DNA of 64,000 bases from Dromiciops gliroides. Lineage: Eukaryota > Chordata > Mammalia > Microbiotheria > Microbiotheriidae. The stretch's first letter is position 1. Each line of letters begins with the position of its first letter. This document shows, one piece after another, positions 1 through 11,348 of the stretch. Below the pieces are notes generated by a model. The model was not told the DNA's origin. It ran no database searches and saw only the letters and a program-made list of their open reading frames with translations. The DNA is taken from positions 64,979,492-65,043,491 of the forward strand of contig NC_057867.1 of assembly GCF_019393635.1 (NCBI RefSeq), written 5' to 3'. Position numbers and translations under genes: made by a program.

Positions 1-169
1 AAGAAATAAACATGGGGAAATGTGGGGATAGAGAAGGGGGAATGGTGAAGAGGAAGGATTCTTCCCTCCTCTGGAGGGAATAATTAGAAGGAAAACAAAT
101 TTCCTGAAGCTGAAAGGAGGATTAAAGCAATCAAAAACAGGAAAAAAATATTACTATTGAAGGGAGTGC

Positions 170-535
170 CTTAGATTGAAGAATGGTAAAACTTGTATTA
201 TGAAATATTAGCATCATAAGAAATTTTAAAGACAATTGCAAAGAATCCTGGGTAATAGGAATTGACACAGAGAGAAGTGAACAGAACTAGGGGAACAATT
301 TACACGAGGACAGCAACAATATAAAGAAAAATAACTTTGAAAGACTTCAGAACTCTGCTGCAATGACCAGCCATATTGCCAAAGGACTGATGATGAAGCA
401 TGTCAGCTGATCTCCAGACAGAAGCAAGGGGCACAAGGTGCACAAGGTGCACAGAGAGACATGGCCACTGTATACATTTGACTTGTTTGTCTGTGCTTAT
501 TACGTTTCTCTCTCTTCAAAAAAAAAAAAAAAAGG
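170..535 (+). mobile_element. L1 LINE, 3' end
   Basis: Plus-strand L1 tail: AGAAGTGAACAGAACTAGGG, GGACTGATGATGAAGCATG and a terminal A-run are the typical marsupial L1 3' end. It is 5'-truncated; the exact left limit is unclear. Confidence 0.75.
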
Positions 536-549
536 CCACCTATAAAAGA

Positions 550-895
550 TGAAAACAGTCGAGCCCTGGGTGTTGTGAACCTGAATTTGAATTATTGCTC
601 TGACGTTGGTTTAACTGTGTGAACCTGGTCAAGTTACTTAACGTCTCTTTATTCAATTTTTTTTTAAGGCAATTGGGGTTAAGTGACTTGCTGAGGGTCA
701 CACAGCTAGTAAGTGTCTGAGACCGCATTTGAACTCAGGTTCTCCTGACTCCAGGCTGGTGCTCTATCCACTGCACCACCTAGCTGCCCCTACTTAACGT
801 CTCGTGGCCTCAGATTCCTCACTTTAAAAATGAGCAGTATAACGGCCCCTTCTAGTGACCACCACGATGAGAAAGACCTCTAAAGCTTCCTAGAG
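550..895 (+). repeat. MIR SINE, split by a younger SINE
   Basis: Left part 550-647 and right part 804-895 join as one MIR (AACCTGGTCAAGTTACTTAA ... CTCAGATTCCTCACTTTAAA) once the insertion and one target-site copy are removed. Confidence 0.7.
648..790 (-). mobile_element. tRNA-derived WSINE-type SINE (CAATTGGGG/GACTCC subtype)
   Basis: Minus strand, T-run first and GCTGCCCC last. Flanked by 13-bp perfect direct repeats TACTTAACGTCTC at 635-647 and 791-803. Confidence 0.95.
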
Positions 896-1078
896 AGACC
901 TCGGAAATGAGCCCGCGCGCCCCCCACAGTGAGCGAAGCAGGCTTCATCCGCTCTTATTGAGGCCTGGCCTATGGGCCCTCCCTCCCTGACCATGCACTG
1001 TCGTCCTCTCGGGGCTGGGGTGAGTGCCGGGGGAGGAAGCGCGGTGACTGCGGCAGGAGGAAAGAAAGGCCTTTCACC

Positions 1079-1090
1079 GAAAGGGAAACT
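1079..1090 (+). promoter_or_regulatory. ISRE (interferon-stimulated response element) match
   Basis: GAAAGGGAAACT matches the ISRE consensus GAAANNGAAACT at every fixed position, and is followed by GAAC. It lies in the CpG island, 75 bp before the minisatellite. ISREs bind IRF9/STAT1/STAT2 or other IRFs. Function here is inferred from the motif only. Confidence 0.5.
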
Positions 1091-1163
1091 GAACCGGCCG
1101 GTTCTCCCTACACCAGAAGGGCTTTAGAGGCCCAAGCGCTCCTCCCCCGAGAGGCCACGCCTA

Positions 1164-1480
1164 CAAGGTCGATACACGTGACCTCGCTCGCACCCCCCCC
1201 CACGCTCACGCGCCCCCACGCAACCGCGACCTACGTGCCTAGTACGTGACCTCGCTCACGCACCCCCACGCAACCGCGACCTACGCTCCTAGTACGTGAC
1301 GTCGCTCACGCGCACCCACGCAACCGCGACCTACGCGCCTAGTACGTGACCTCACTCTCGCACCCCCACGCAACCGCGATCTACGCGCCCGCTACGTGAC
1401 CTCGCACGCGCCCCACGCAACCGCGACCTACGCGCCTAGTACGTGACCTCGCTCACGGCCCCCACGCTCTCACGCCCAAG
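1164..1480 (+). repeat. CpG minisatellite, about 6 units of 50 bp
   Basis: The core CAACCGCGACCTACG recurs at about 1221, 1271, 1321, 1371 (one T change) and 1418, a 50-bp period with the last step 47 bp. A partial unit precedes and another follows. Every unit carries ACGTGAC (one as CACGTGAC near 1176-1183, one as ACGTGACGTC near 1294), resembling E-box/CRE half sites. Confidence 0.9.
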
Positions 1481-1896
1481 CGGTCCACGAGATCACTGCG
1501 CAACCTCAGGGCTCACGTGCCCCGAAGCCCGTAGGCCCCTATTTTTGTTTCCTTCAGAACAAACGAAGCTTTTTTTTTTTTTTTTAACTGCTTTTCTGTG
1601 GGTTTGCCCTAATGAGGAATGTGCTCAGAGCACAGTGCTAGGCACCGAGCGGGGGTCAGTTGTCCGAAGCCCTTGTCCCTGCCCTACTCACAACGGACCT
1701 AGAAAAGCAGCCATTAAACCCCGTCAGTGCCTGGCCCCCAGCGGCGGCGGGTGTGCTGAGGATGACAGGGAGGGGCCCCAGGCTGTGCTTGGGAGGACGC
1801 GGGCGAAACCTCAGACGAGGCCAGACCAGAGCAGGGAAGTACATGGTGAAATGCTAGGCACTAGGGAGCCAATGGGGCGCTTTGATCAGAGGAGTG

Positions 1897-2029
1897 AGTT
1901 TTACTGGTAGATAGAGCACTAGACCTGAAGTCAGGAAGACCTGGCTTCAAATCCCGACCCACATACTTGCTAGCTGTGGGGCCCTGGGCAAGTCACTTAA
2001 TCCTCATTATCCCGCAAAAAAAAAAAAAA
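1897..2029 (+). mobile_element. tRNA-derived SINE, divergent
   Basis: GATAGAGCACTAGACCTGAA and GCAAGTCACTTAATCC followed by an A-run. It lies exactly at the left edge of the 585-bp array and cuts into its first unit. Confidence 0.8.
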
Positions 2030-2740
2030 TGGTTGTTGAAACAAAGAGCATGTTGAGAAAGCATCAATTAGAGTCTCATGAGAGAGCCCTTATATGATGA
2101 ATCCTTTTCTCAGAGGAAGGGTCATTTTTAGACTTGTGAATTTTGCATATCGTTGTAGTGATTTCTCTTTTCAGCCAGATGCTTGTCTAGGTTCTGTAAA
2201 AGGAGTAGTTGTCATGGTATTTGACATGTAATAACATGTAATAATAAAAATAGGTAACACTGTAATAACAATAATAAAAAGTAATGTTAGCCAGTATTTA
2301 TATAGTGCCTACTTCCTATCTCATTTAATCCTCACAACTCTGAGAGGTTAAATTCTATTATTATCCCCATTTTGGGGATAAGAAAACTGAGGCAAACAGA
2401 GGTTTGATGACTAGCTCACAGTCACAGAGCTAGTCAATATCTTTGGTTGAATTGAACTCAAGTCTTCCTGTTTCCAGGGCAAGAGATCTTTCCACAGCAG
2501 CACCTTGCTGCCCTAATAGAATTGATTACCTATTGATTAAATATTAATTAAACACATTTGGGAAATAAGGTATAGACATTCTTGTTATTTGGATTTGGTT
2601 ATTATTGATCCAGTTAGCATTTTAAGTGGATTAATTGAAATCTTTATTACAAGAAAGTACCCTTAAATGAATCCTCTCCTGAGAGGAAGAGACATCCTGG
2701 AATTTTTAGATTTGGGAATTTTGGATTTGGGTTTTTACTT

Positions 2741-2889
2741 TTTTTTTTTTTTTAGTGAGGCAATTGGGGTTAAGTGACTTGCCCAGGGTCACACAGCTAG
2801 TAAGTGTCAGGTGTCTGAGGTCAAATTTGAACTCAGGTCCTCCGGATTCCAGGGCCGGTGCTCTATCTACTGTGCCACCTAGCTGCCCC
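2741..2889 (-). mobile_element. WSINE-type SINE (CAATTGGGG subtype)
   Basis: Full length in array unit 2. Direct repeats TGGGTTTTTACTTTT on both sides show the target site. Confidence 0.95.
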
Positions 2890-3342
2890 TGGGTTTTTAC
2901 TTTTATTGGGGCACATACTAGGTTCTGATGTCATGGGACTTGATCCTAAGTAGTAGTAATAATAATGATGACTATAGATAACATTTCTATATTTCCTACT
3001 ATATTCCAGGGCCCTGTGGAAAGGGTTTTACAATTATGATCTCATTAAATCCTCATTTCAGTCCTGGGAGTAGGTGATATTGTTGTCTCCACCTTACAGA
3101 TAAAGAGACTGAGGCAAAGAGAGGCTCAGTGACTTCTCCAGGGTCAGATGGCAAGTCAGTGTCTGAGACTGGATTTACACTCAGGTCCTCCTGACTCCTG
3201 GCCCACTGCTCTACCATCACCTTCCTTCCCCAATATTATTTATTAATATGCTTGATTAGGTCTTAAGCATATTAATCAAATACATTGGAGGACAGAGCAG
3301 TATAAGGGATAGACGTATACCTCTTATTTAGAGTTGGTTGTT

Positions 3343-3484
3343 GGGGCAGCTAGGTGGCGAAGTGGATAAAGTACCAGCCCTGGATTCAGGAGGACCTGAG
3401 TTCAAATGTGACCTGAGACACTTGACACTAGCTGTGTGACACTGGGCAAGTCACTTAACCCTCATTGCCCTGCCCCCCCCCCAA
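3343..3484 (+). mobile_element. WSINE-type SINE (ATTCAGG/CATTGCC subtype)
   Basis: GGGGCAGCTAGGTGGCGAAG start; direct repeats AGAGTTGGTTGTT on both sides; tail is C-rich then AAATT. Confidence 0.95.
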
Positions 3485-4268
3485 ATTGATAGAGTTGGTT
3501 GTTACTGAAACAACATTTTAAAAGGCATCAATTGGACTCTGCTATAGAAAGAACCTTTACGTGAAGAATCCTTTTTTTGAGAGGAAGGATCATCTACAAA
3601 TATTTCGATTTATGAAATGTTAATTTTGATGTGCTGGTTTTTGCTTTCAGCACTTGTACTAGGTTCATAAAAGGTCATATAATTGTTATGGTACTTGATT
3701 AATAATAATAATAATAAAAACAATGGCTAACATTTTGTTTTGTCTGCTGTGTGGAAGACAATGTGTCAATGGCTTTACACTGATTATTTTTTTCAATATG
3801 CATAACAATCCTGGGAGGTAGGTTCTATTAGTATCCCCACTTTAAAGAAAAGGAAACTGAGGTAATGAGCAGTTCAGTGACTTGCTCAGAGTCATACAGC
3901 TATTCTATGTCTGTTGTCAGATTTGACCTCCTGGGCTTAGCACTCTATCTACTGCATCATCTCTCCACCCCAATACCATTGATAAATTATTGATGAAATA
4001 TTAATCTTATTGATCAAACAAAACACATGAGGAATAGACTATGTCAGTTACTTGGGCCTTGTTGTGATTGCACCCAATGCTATTTTCAAATATATTAATT
4101 GGACTATTTGGTATAAGAAAGAAGTCTTACGTTGTAGATGCTTTCCTGAGAGGAAGAGTCATCCCGGAATGTTTAGATTTGGGAATTTTGGATTTTGATT
4201 TATTGATTTTTACTTTCAGTGGCACCTTATGCAGGTTCTATAAAAGAAGTTAATGTGGTTCTTATTCC

Positions 4269-4279
4269 GTAGTAGTAGT

Positions 4280-4310
<31 letters not shown>

Positions 4311-4348
4311 CCACCACCACCACCACCACCACCACCACCACCAATAAT
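4269..4348 (+). repeat. Compound trinucleotide microsatellite AGT-AGC-ACC-AAT
   Basis: The TAA-rich run found in every array unit has expanded in this unit into (AGT)n(AGC)n(ACC)n(AAT)n over about 75 bp. Other units keep only short TAA or TAG runs here. Confidence 0.95.
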
Positions 4349-4639
4349 AAGAATAGCTACCTTTTCTATAGTGCCTACTCTGTACTGGGTACCATGCTAA
4401 GAGCTTTAAAATTGTTATCTCATTTGATCCTGAGAAGGACCCTGGGAGATAGGTGCTATTATTCCCATTTTATATATCTGGAAAGTGAGGAATACAGACT
4501 TTCAGTAACTTGCCCAGGGTCACACAGCTAGTAACTGTATAAAGCTAGATTTGAACTCAGGTCTTCTTGACTGTAGGCCCAGCATTCTATCTACTATGCC
4601 ACCTTGCTACTCCAATATTATTAATGATTGATTAAGTGT

Positions 4640-4792
4640 TTGTTTTTGTTTTTTTGGTGGGGCAATGGGGGTTAAGTGACTTGCCCACGGTCACACAGCT
4701 AGTAAGTGTCAAGTGTCTGAGGCCGGATTTGAACTCGGGTCCTGCTGAATCCAGGGCTGGTGCTTTATCCACTGTGCCACCTAGCTGCCCCC
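4640..4792 (-). mobile_element. WSINE-type SINE (CAATGGGGG/GAATCC subtype)
   Basis: Full length with direct repeats TGATTAAGTGTT at both ends, inside the array. Confidence 0.95.
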
Positions 4793-5396
4793 TGATTAAG
4801 TGTTAATCATTAATCAGACATATTTGGGAACATGGCACTATATAAAAGAGACGTGTGACTGATTGGTTGCTGTTGAACCAAGTCATATTTTCAAATGTAT
4901 GGAATGGACCATTTATAAGAAGAATCCACAGCCATCCAGGAATTTTTAAATGTGTAGATTTTGCAGTTTGGTGTTCTGATGTTTCTTTTTCTCAGAATTC
5001 TTGTCTAAGTTCTGTAAAGGGTACAATTATCATTATACTTGATCCTAAGTAATAACAAGAATTGTAAAAATCATAATGATGATAATAACGACAAATAGAT
5101 TCTATTTATGCAGTGCCTGCTTTTTCCCAGTTCTGTGCTCAGAGATTTATAATGAATAACTCATTCAGTCATCACAATGGCTCTTGGAGGTAAGTGCTAT
5201 TCTTCCCATTTTACAGATAATCAAACTAAGGCAAATTGGACTTCCTCAGTCCTCAGTGATTTGCTCAGTCAAAGGCTAGCCAATATCTGAGGCCAAATTA
5301 ACTCAAGTCTTCCTGACTCCAAGCCAAGCTGTCTATTACAGCACAGTGTTGTTGCCCCAATATTATTGGTTAAATATTCATTAAAAAACACATTTG

Positions 5397-5548
5397 GGGG
5401 CAGCTACGTGGTGCAGTGGATAAAGCACTGCCCCTGGATTCAGGAGTACCTGAGTTCAAATTCGGCTTTAGACACTTGACACTTACTAGTTGTGTGACCC
5501 TGGGCAAGTCACTTAACACTCATTGCCCCGAACAAAAAAAAACAAAAT
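5397..5548 (+). mobile_element. WSINE-type SINE (ATTCAGG subtype)
   Basis: Full length with A-rich tail and direct repeats AAAACACATTTGG, inside the array. Confidence 0.95.
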
Positions 5549-6230
5549 AAAAACACATTTGGAGGCAGAGCAGAAAAAAAGGTTAGATATAGTCCTGTTA
5601 TTTCAGTTCAGTTGTTACTGAACAAAATAGCATTATAATGCATTAATTCGATTTTTTTTTATACAAAGAACCCTTACATTATAAATGTTTAGAGTCATCC
5701 TGGAATTTTTGGATTTGTAAATTTTGGATTTTGGTATACTGGTTTTTACTTTTAGCAGGACACCTACCTAGGTTATTTGAAGGGAGTGTTTGTCGTGGTA
5801 ATTGATCACACATAATAATAATAATGATATTAGCTAACTTTTATATAATGCCTCCTACAGGCCAGGCACTGTGCTAAGGACTTTACAATTAATATCTCAT
5901 TTAATCCTCACAACAACCCTGGGAGGCTGATACTGTTATTACCCCCATTTTATAGATAAAGAAACTGAGACAAAGAGAGGTCTGGTGACTTACTCAGGGT
6001 TAAATGGCTGGTTTGAAATCAGATTTGAATTCAGATCTTCCTAACCCACCTCTCTATGTACTCTATCTCCTCACTACTACAATATTATTAATTATTGATT
6101 AAATATGAATTATATTAATCCACCAAACATACTTGGTGACACTGCAGTACAAAGGATAGACTTATACCTGTTATTTAGGATTGGTTGTTACTGAATCAAA
6201 TAGCATTTTAAAATGCATTCATGGGTCTCT

Positions 6231-6383
6231 CTCTTTTTTTTTTTATTGGTGAGACAATTGGGGTTAAGTGACTTGCCCAGGGTCACACAGCTAGTAAGTG
6301 TTAAGTGTCTGAGGCCGGATTTGAACTCAGGTCCTCCTGACTCCAGGGCTGGCGCTCTATCCACTGCGCCACCTAGCTGCCCC
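6231..6383 (-). mobile_element. WSINE-type SINE (CAATTGGGG/GACTCC subtype)
   Basis: Full length, direct repeats TGGGTCTCT, inside the array. Confidence 0.95.
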
Positions 6384-6977
6384 CTGGGTCTCTTTTTTAT
6401 AAGAAAGGACTCTTACATATGGAATCCTTTCCTGAGAGGAAGAGTTATCCTGGCATGTTTAGATTTGGGAATTTTGTATTTTGGTTTACTGGTTCTTATT
6501 TCCAGCAGCACCTTCTGCCGGTTTGGTAAAAGGAGTAGCCGTCATGAGACTTTATCATTATCACTGTCATCATCGTAATGAGAATGGGAATGGCTGAAAT
6601 GTATGCGGTGCCTATTATTTTCATGGTACTGTGCTGGGGGCTTTATAATCGTTATCTTCTATGTGCTCTTATTATCCCCATCTTACAAATGAAGAAACTG
6701 AGGCAAATAGAGGGTTAGTGAGTTGCCCAGGGATACACTGCTAGTGAGTTTCTGAGGCTGCATTTGAGCTCAGGTCCTTCTGACTCCATGCCAAGTGCTT
6801 GATGCACTGGATCACCTCACTGCTCCAAGACTACTGATTAATTATTGATTGCAAATATGTAATCACATTAATAGAAAAGATACATTTGGAGACACAGCAA
6901 GATAAGGGATTGATATATTCCTATTATTTGGGGGTTGTTTTTATTGAACTAAATAGCAATTTAAAATGCATTAATTT

Positions 6978-7131
6978 GGGGCAGCTAGGTGGTGCAGTAG
7001 ATACAGCACTGGCTCTGGAGTCAGGAGAACCTGAGTTCAAATCCGGCCTCAGACACTTGACATATACTACCTGTGTGACCCTGGGCAAATCACTTAACCC
7101 CAATTGCCTTACCAAAAATAAATAAATATAA
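6978..7131 (+). mobile_element. WSINE-type SINE (GAGTCAGG/CAATTGCC subtype)
   Basis: Full length; direct repeats TAAAATGCATTAATT flank it. The target is the TGCATTAATT block of the array unit. Confidence 0.95.
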
Positions 7132-7153
7132 TTAAAATGCATTAATTGAACTC

Positions 7154-7297
7154 TTTTTTTTTGTGGGGCATTGAGGGTTAAGTGACTTGCCCAGGGTCAC
7201 ACAGCTAGTAAGTGTGAAGTGTCTGAGGCTGGATTTGAACTCAGGTCCTCCTGAATCCAGGTCCAGTACTTTAACCACTGAGCCACCTAATTGCCCC
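7154..7297 (-). mobile_element. WSINE-type SINE (GAATCC subtype)
   Basis: Full length. It sits where most of a 585-bp unit is missing: the sequence jumps from the ATTGAACTC block to the end of a MIR segment, so insertion and deletion may be linked. Confidence 0.9.
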
Positions 7298-7823
7298 AGA
7301 ACTGGGGTTTTCTTCACTCCAGGCCAAGCACTCTATCCATTTCACCACTGCATTGGCTCATTATTATTGATTAGTTATCAGTTCAGTATTTGTTAAACAG
7401 ATTTAGTGACATAGAAGAATAAGGGCCTGTTACCGGGCAGTCTTTATTACTGAACCAAATAGCATTTAAATGCATTAATTGAACTCTTTCTCATTAGAAA
7501 GAATTGTCACATGAAGAATCCCTTCCTAAGAGGAAAAGGCATCCAGGAGTTTTCAGATTTATGAATTTTTCATTCTGGTCTTTACTTTCAGCAGGGCACA
7601 TGTACTAAAGTTAAAGAAGTAGTTACCACAGTCCTCAATCCTAAACAATAATGATAATACTAGCTTATATTTATATAGCACCTGCTATGTACCTAGTACT
7701 GTTCTAAGGGCTTACCAATTATTATCTCATTTGATCCTCAGACCAACCTTGGATAGTAGGTGCTATTATTATCCTTATTTTGCAGATAAGGAAATCGAGG
7801 CAAACAGAGGTTCAGTGGCTCAT

Positions 7824-8470
7824 GGTTGTTGTTTTTTTAATTAATTACTACTGCTACAGATATCGGTTTTGGGTAAGCATGTTATTATTTTTATTAATAT
7901 TGTATACCATTAATTTTATATTCTCATGGTCTCAGGCCGAGTGGTAGAGAAAGCAGGGAGAAAGCTTCAGCAAGGCAGTTATCGAAAGCAGGAGGAAAGT
8001 GCCAGAAGACCCATCCTAACTCCCTACAAGATGTATGCCGTCCTAAAAGAACAACCAAGAGCCCTCCTGGCCTCTTCCCAAGGTTTTTATCCTCTTTAGA
8101 TAGAGGCAGGTAATCATTCTACATTGATCAAAGCAACGTTCAATTCCATTGGTTGACATGATTTGAATGTGGTCCACATTAAAATGAACTCTGCAGATGA
8201 CATCTGGGACAAGAATGCAAAAGACCCTAGCTCAGGTTGCTTAAGGCAAAGTCCGTTATCTAGGTGTGGTTCCATCCTATCAGTCCTTCACTGAGATTGA
8301 CCAGAGAGTCTGATCCCATCAGTCCTTCACTTGAGATAGACCATTTCTTTTGTTCCCTTGGGTTTGGCCCAGATCTAGGAGAACTGGATTTTCTGGGGCG
8401 GGAGGTGGAGAAAGGACTGAGAAACTGATCTCTGTATCCCCCCATGAAATCCATTATTAATCATTATTTT
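7824..8470 (-). mobile_element. Possible solo LTR-like insertion inside the 585-bp array
   Basis: About 650 bp unrelated to the array interrupts the MIR part of one unit and is flanked by a 5-bp direct repeat CTCAT (7819-7823 and 8471-8475). On the minus strand it has two copies of AGTGAAGGACTGAT in tandem, a CCAAT box, a TATA-like GGATAAAAACC and AT-rich polyadenylation-like sequence, which resembles a retroviral LTR. Termini are not clean TG/CA. Family unknown; it is an old fossil. Confidence 0.4.
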
Positions 8471-9552
8471 CTCATACTTGCTCAGGATTACAGGTCAGTG
8501 TCTGAGGTCAGATTTCAGCTCAGGTCTTGACTCCAGGTCAAGTGCTCTGTGCTCTCCACCACCTTGCTGCCTCAATATTACCAATGAAATATTAGTGAAA
8601 TCTTTTTATTATAGATTTTTATTATATTCCTATCTAATTAATATCTAAATAATTAAATTAATTAAAGTCACTAAATAATTATTGATCAAGTACTAATTAA
8701 ACAAACACATTTGGGAGACACAACAGAATAAGGGATAGACATATGCCTGTTATTCGAGTTTGATTGTTATCGAACCATGTAGAATTTTTAAATGCCTAAA
8801 TGGGACTCAGTTATAAGGAAAAACTGCCATATGACAAATCCTTTCCTGAGAGGAAAAGTCATCCGGGAATTTTTATATTTGTGAATTTTGCATTTTGTTA
8901 TACTCCTTTTTCCTTTTTCTAGAACACTTGCACCAGCTTCTATGAAGGGAGAGTTGGCATGATACTTGATCGGAAATAGTAGTAGTAGCAGCAGCAGTAA
9001 TAATACTAATGGTAATAATAGCTAACATTTATATAATGTCTGCTGAAGGCTGTGCATTGTGCTAAGAGCTTTACAATTATGATCTCATTTGATCCTTAGA
9101 CCCACCCTGGGACCTAGGGGCTACTATTATCCCAATTTTACACAAGAGGAAACTGAGGGAAATAAAGGTTCACACAGACAGTAAATGCCTGAGGCCAGAT
9201 TTGGACTCTGGTCTTCCTGACTCCAGGCCTAGCCCTCTTTTCCACTGTATCACCTTCCTGCTTCAATATCGAGGATTAATTATTGATTAAAATATTTATC
9301 ATAGAAACACATTTGGAAACACAAAAGTCCAAGGGATAAAGATATGCGTGTTACTCAGATTGGTTTTTTCTTAAACCAGATAGCATTTTCAAATTAATTC
9401 ATTGGATTCTTTCTTAAGAGCTTAAAGAACTATCACACAAATAATCCTTTCTTGAGAGGAAAGGTTATCCTGAAATGTTGTACTTTGTGAATTTTGCCTT
9501 TTGGTATACTGATTTTTACTTTCAGCAGGTCATTGTAAAAAGGAGTAGTTGT

Positions 9553-9702
9553 GGGGGCGGCTAGGTGGCACAGTGGATAAAGCACCGGCCCTGGATTCAG
9601 GAGTACCTGAGTTCAAATCCGGCCTCAGACACTTGACACCTACTACCTGTGTGACCCTGGACAAGTCACTTAACCCCCATTGCCCCGCAAAAAAAAAAAA
9701 AA
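9553..9702 (+). mobile_element. WSINE-type SINE (ATTCAGG/CATTGCC subtype)
   Basis: Full length, direct repeats AGGAGTAGTTGT (the array's own GGAGTAGTTGT motif), A-run tail. Confidence 0.95.
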
Positions 9703-11045
9703 AGGAGTAGTTGTCCTTGTACTTGATCCTAAGTAATAGTAATCATAAAATGATAGCTAACATTTATGTAGTACTTACTTGATGTGTAGAGGGACTGTGC
9801 TAACAGCTTTATAATTATCATCTCATTTAATCCTCCAAACAACCCTGAAAGTTAGGTGCTATTATTATCTCCATTTTAAAGATGAGGAAACTGAGGCAAA
9901 CAGAAGCTAAGTGACTTGTCCAGCGATATCCAGCTAGTAAGTTTCTGGGGCCAAATTGAACTCAGGTCTTCCTGACCCCAGATCAGGTGCTTGATCCACT
10001 GCACCTTGCTGCTCCAATACTATTGATTCATTATTGATTAAATATTAATTAGACAAACATATTTGGGGACATAGCAGGATAAGGGATAGACATAGACCTG
10101 TTATCTGGGATTGGTCGTGCTTAAATCAAATACCACTTTAAAATGCATTAATTGGACTCTTTCTTATAGGAATGAAAAATCCTTTCCTGAGAGGAAGGGT
10201 TATCCAGGAACTTTTAGATTTCTCGATTTTGTATTTTTGGTGTATTCGCTTTTCGTTTTAGCAGGACACTTGGATTAAGTTCTGTAACAGGAGTAGTTGC
10301 CATGGTACTCTGTCCATCATCATCTTCATTGTTAAAATGTCTATAGAACCCACTTGGTCCCAGGCAGTTTTGTTCTGAGTGTGTGAAGATTATTATCTGA
10401 TTTAATTCTCACAATAGCCTTGGGAGGTAGGTGCTATTATTATCCCTATTACAGATGAGGAAACTGAGGCAAAGAGAGGTTCTGTGATTTGCCCAGGGTT
10501 AGTCCCCTAATGAGTACCAAAGACTCGATTTGAACTCAGGTTTTCCTACCTTCAAGACCAGTGCTCTATCCAGTGAACCTCCTAACTGGCCCAACATTGA
10601 TGAATAATTATTGATTAAATATTAATCAAACAAACATATTTGGGGACACAGGGATAGGCAAAGGTCTGCTATTTAAAAATGCTTTTCATTGAACCAAATA
10701 GCATTTTCAAATGCATTAGTTCGACTTTAATACAAAGTATTAGCAAGAATTGTCACATCAAGAATACTTTCCTGAGAGGGATGGGCATCCTGGAATTTTT
10801 AGATTTGTGAATTTTGCATTTTGATGTACTGATTTTTACTTTCAGCATAACATTTATATTGGGTCCCTTTTTTTCCCTCAATTACATGTAAATAAACAAA
10901 TTTAACATTTGTATTTTAAAATTTTGAGTTCTAAATCATCTCCTTTTCCTTCCCGCTCCTTGAGCAGGCAAGAAATATGATATAGATTATACATGTGCAG
11001 TCATGCAAAACATTTCCATGTTAGCCATGTTGCAAAAGAAGATGC

Positions 11046-11300
11046 ATGGGGCAGCTAGGTGGCATAGTGGATTGAGTGCTGGGCCTGGAAACAGGAGGAC
11101 TAATCTTCATAAGTTCAAATCTAGCTTTATTTACACACTTAGAAGCCTGGGCAAGTCATTTAATCCTGTTTGCCTCAATTTCCTTGTTTGTAAAATGAGC
11201 TGGAGAAGGGAATGGCAAACTACTCTAGTATCTCTGGCAATAGTACCCCAAATAGGGTCATGGAGAGTTGGACATGATTAAAAAATGACTGAACAACAAA
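11046..11300 (+). mobile_element. Composite SINE with RTE/BovB-like tail
   Basis: tRNA-like head GGGGCAGCTAGGTGGCATAG, then CTGGAGAAGGGAATGGCAAA and GAGAGTTGGACATGATTAAA. The second half resembles the 3' tail of BovB/RTE LINEs. Confidence 0.85.
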
Positions 11301-11348
11301 AGAAATCAGAGACCAAAAAGACAAGAATGATAAAAGGTTTGTGGTTTG

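Larger units (their letters stand above)
900..1860. promoter_or_regulatory. CpG island, candidate promoter
   Basis: CpG-dense sequence that contrasts sharply with the AT-rich flanks. It contains a perfect ISRE at 1079-1090, a CpG minisatellite at 1164-1480, and a GTGAGT donor-like site at 1020 on the plus strand. No coding exon could be assigned. The open frames across it look like by-products of GC richness. Direction of transcription is unknown. Confidence 0.6.
2030..10862. repeat. Tandem array of a ~585-bp unit, about 13 copies
   Basis: The marker AATCCTTTCCTGAGAGGAAG (degenerate in places) recurs near 2101, 2671, 3568, 4138, 4924, 5683, 6424, 7518, 8838, 9443, 10179 and 10764. A partial unit without the marker lies before 7518. 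After removing later insertions the spacing is about 570-620 bp. Each unit reads: ACTGAACCAAATAGCATTTT, a TGCATTAATTGGACTC block, the marker, ATTTTTAGATTTGTGAATTT, GGTTCTGTAAAAGGAGTAG, TACTTGATCCTAAGTAATA, a TAA-rich run, a MIR-derived minus-strand segment of ~250 bp, then AT-rich sequence ending in ACACATTTGGGGACACAGCA. The end of the last unit lies at 13426-13480, beyond an inserted L1. Copies differ by many substitutions, so the array is old. I do not recognise it as a known satellite. Confidence 0.88.

Noticed and set aside
648-790. tRNA gene, because of the tRNA-like SINE heads
   Set aside because: The A-box and B-box likeness is part of the SINE; there is no cloverleaf with a proper anticodon arm or acceptor stem.
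1443-1910. 155-codon open frame in the first CpG island
   Set aside because: GC-rich sequence lowers stop frequency; the frame runs into a SINE and has no known domain.
6886-7142. Small open frames containing SDLPRVTQLVSVKCL or LTSCVTLGKSLN on either strand, here and at many other places
   Set aside because: They are the two strands of the same SINE read in open frames, not proteins.
2030-10862. CRISPR-like or plain interspersed repeats
   Set aside because: Units are ~585 bp and contiguous; this is vertebrate DNA, and the spacing rules out CRISPR.
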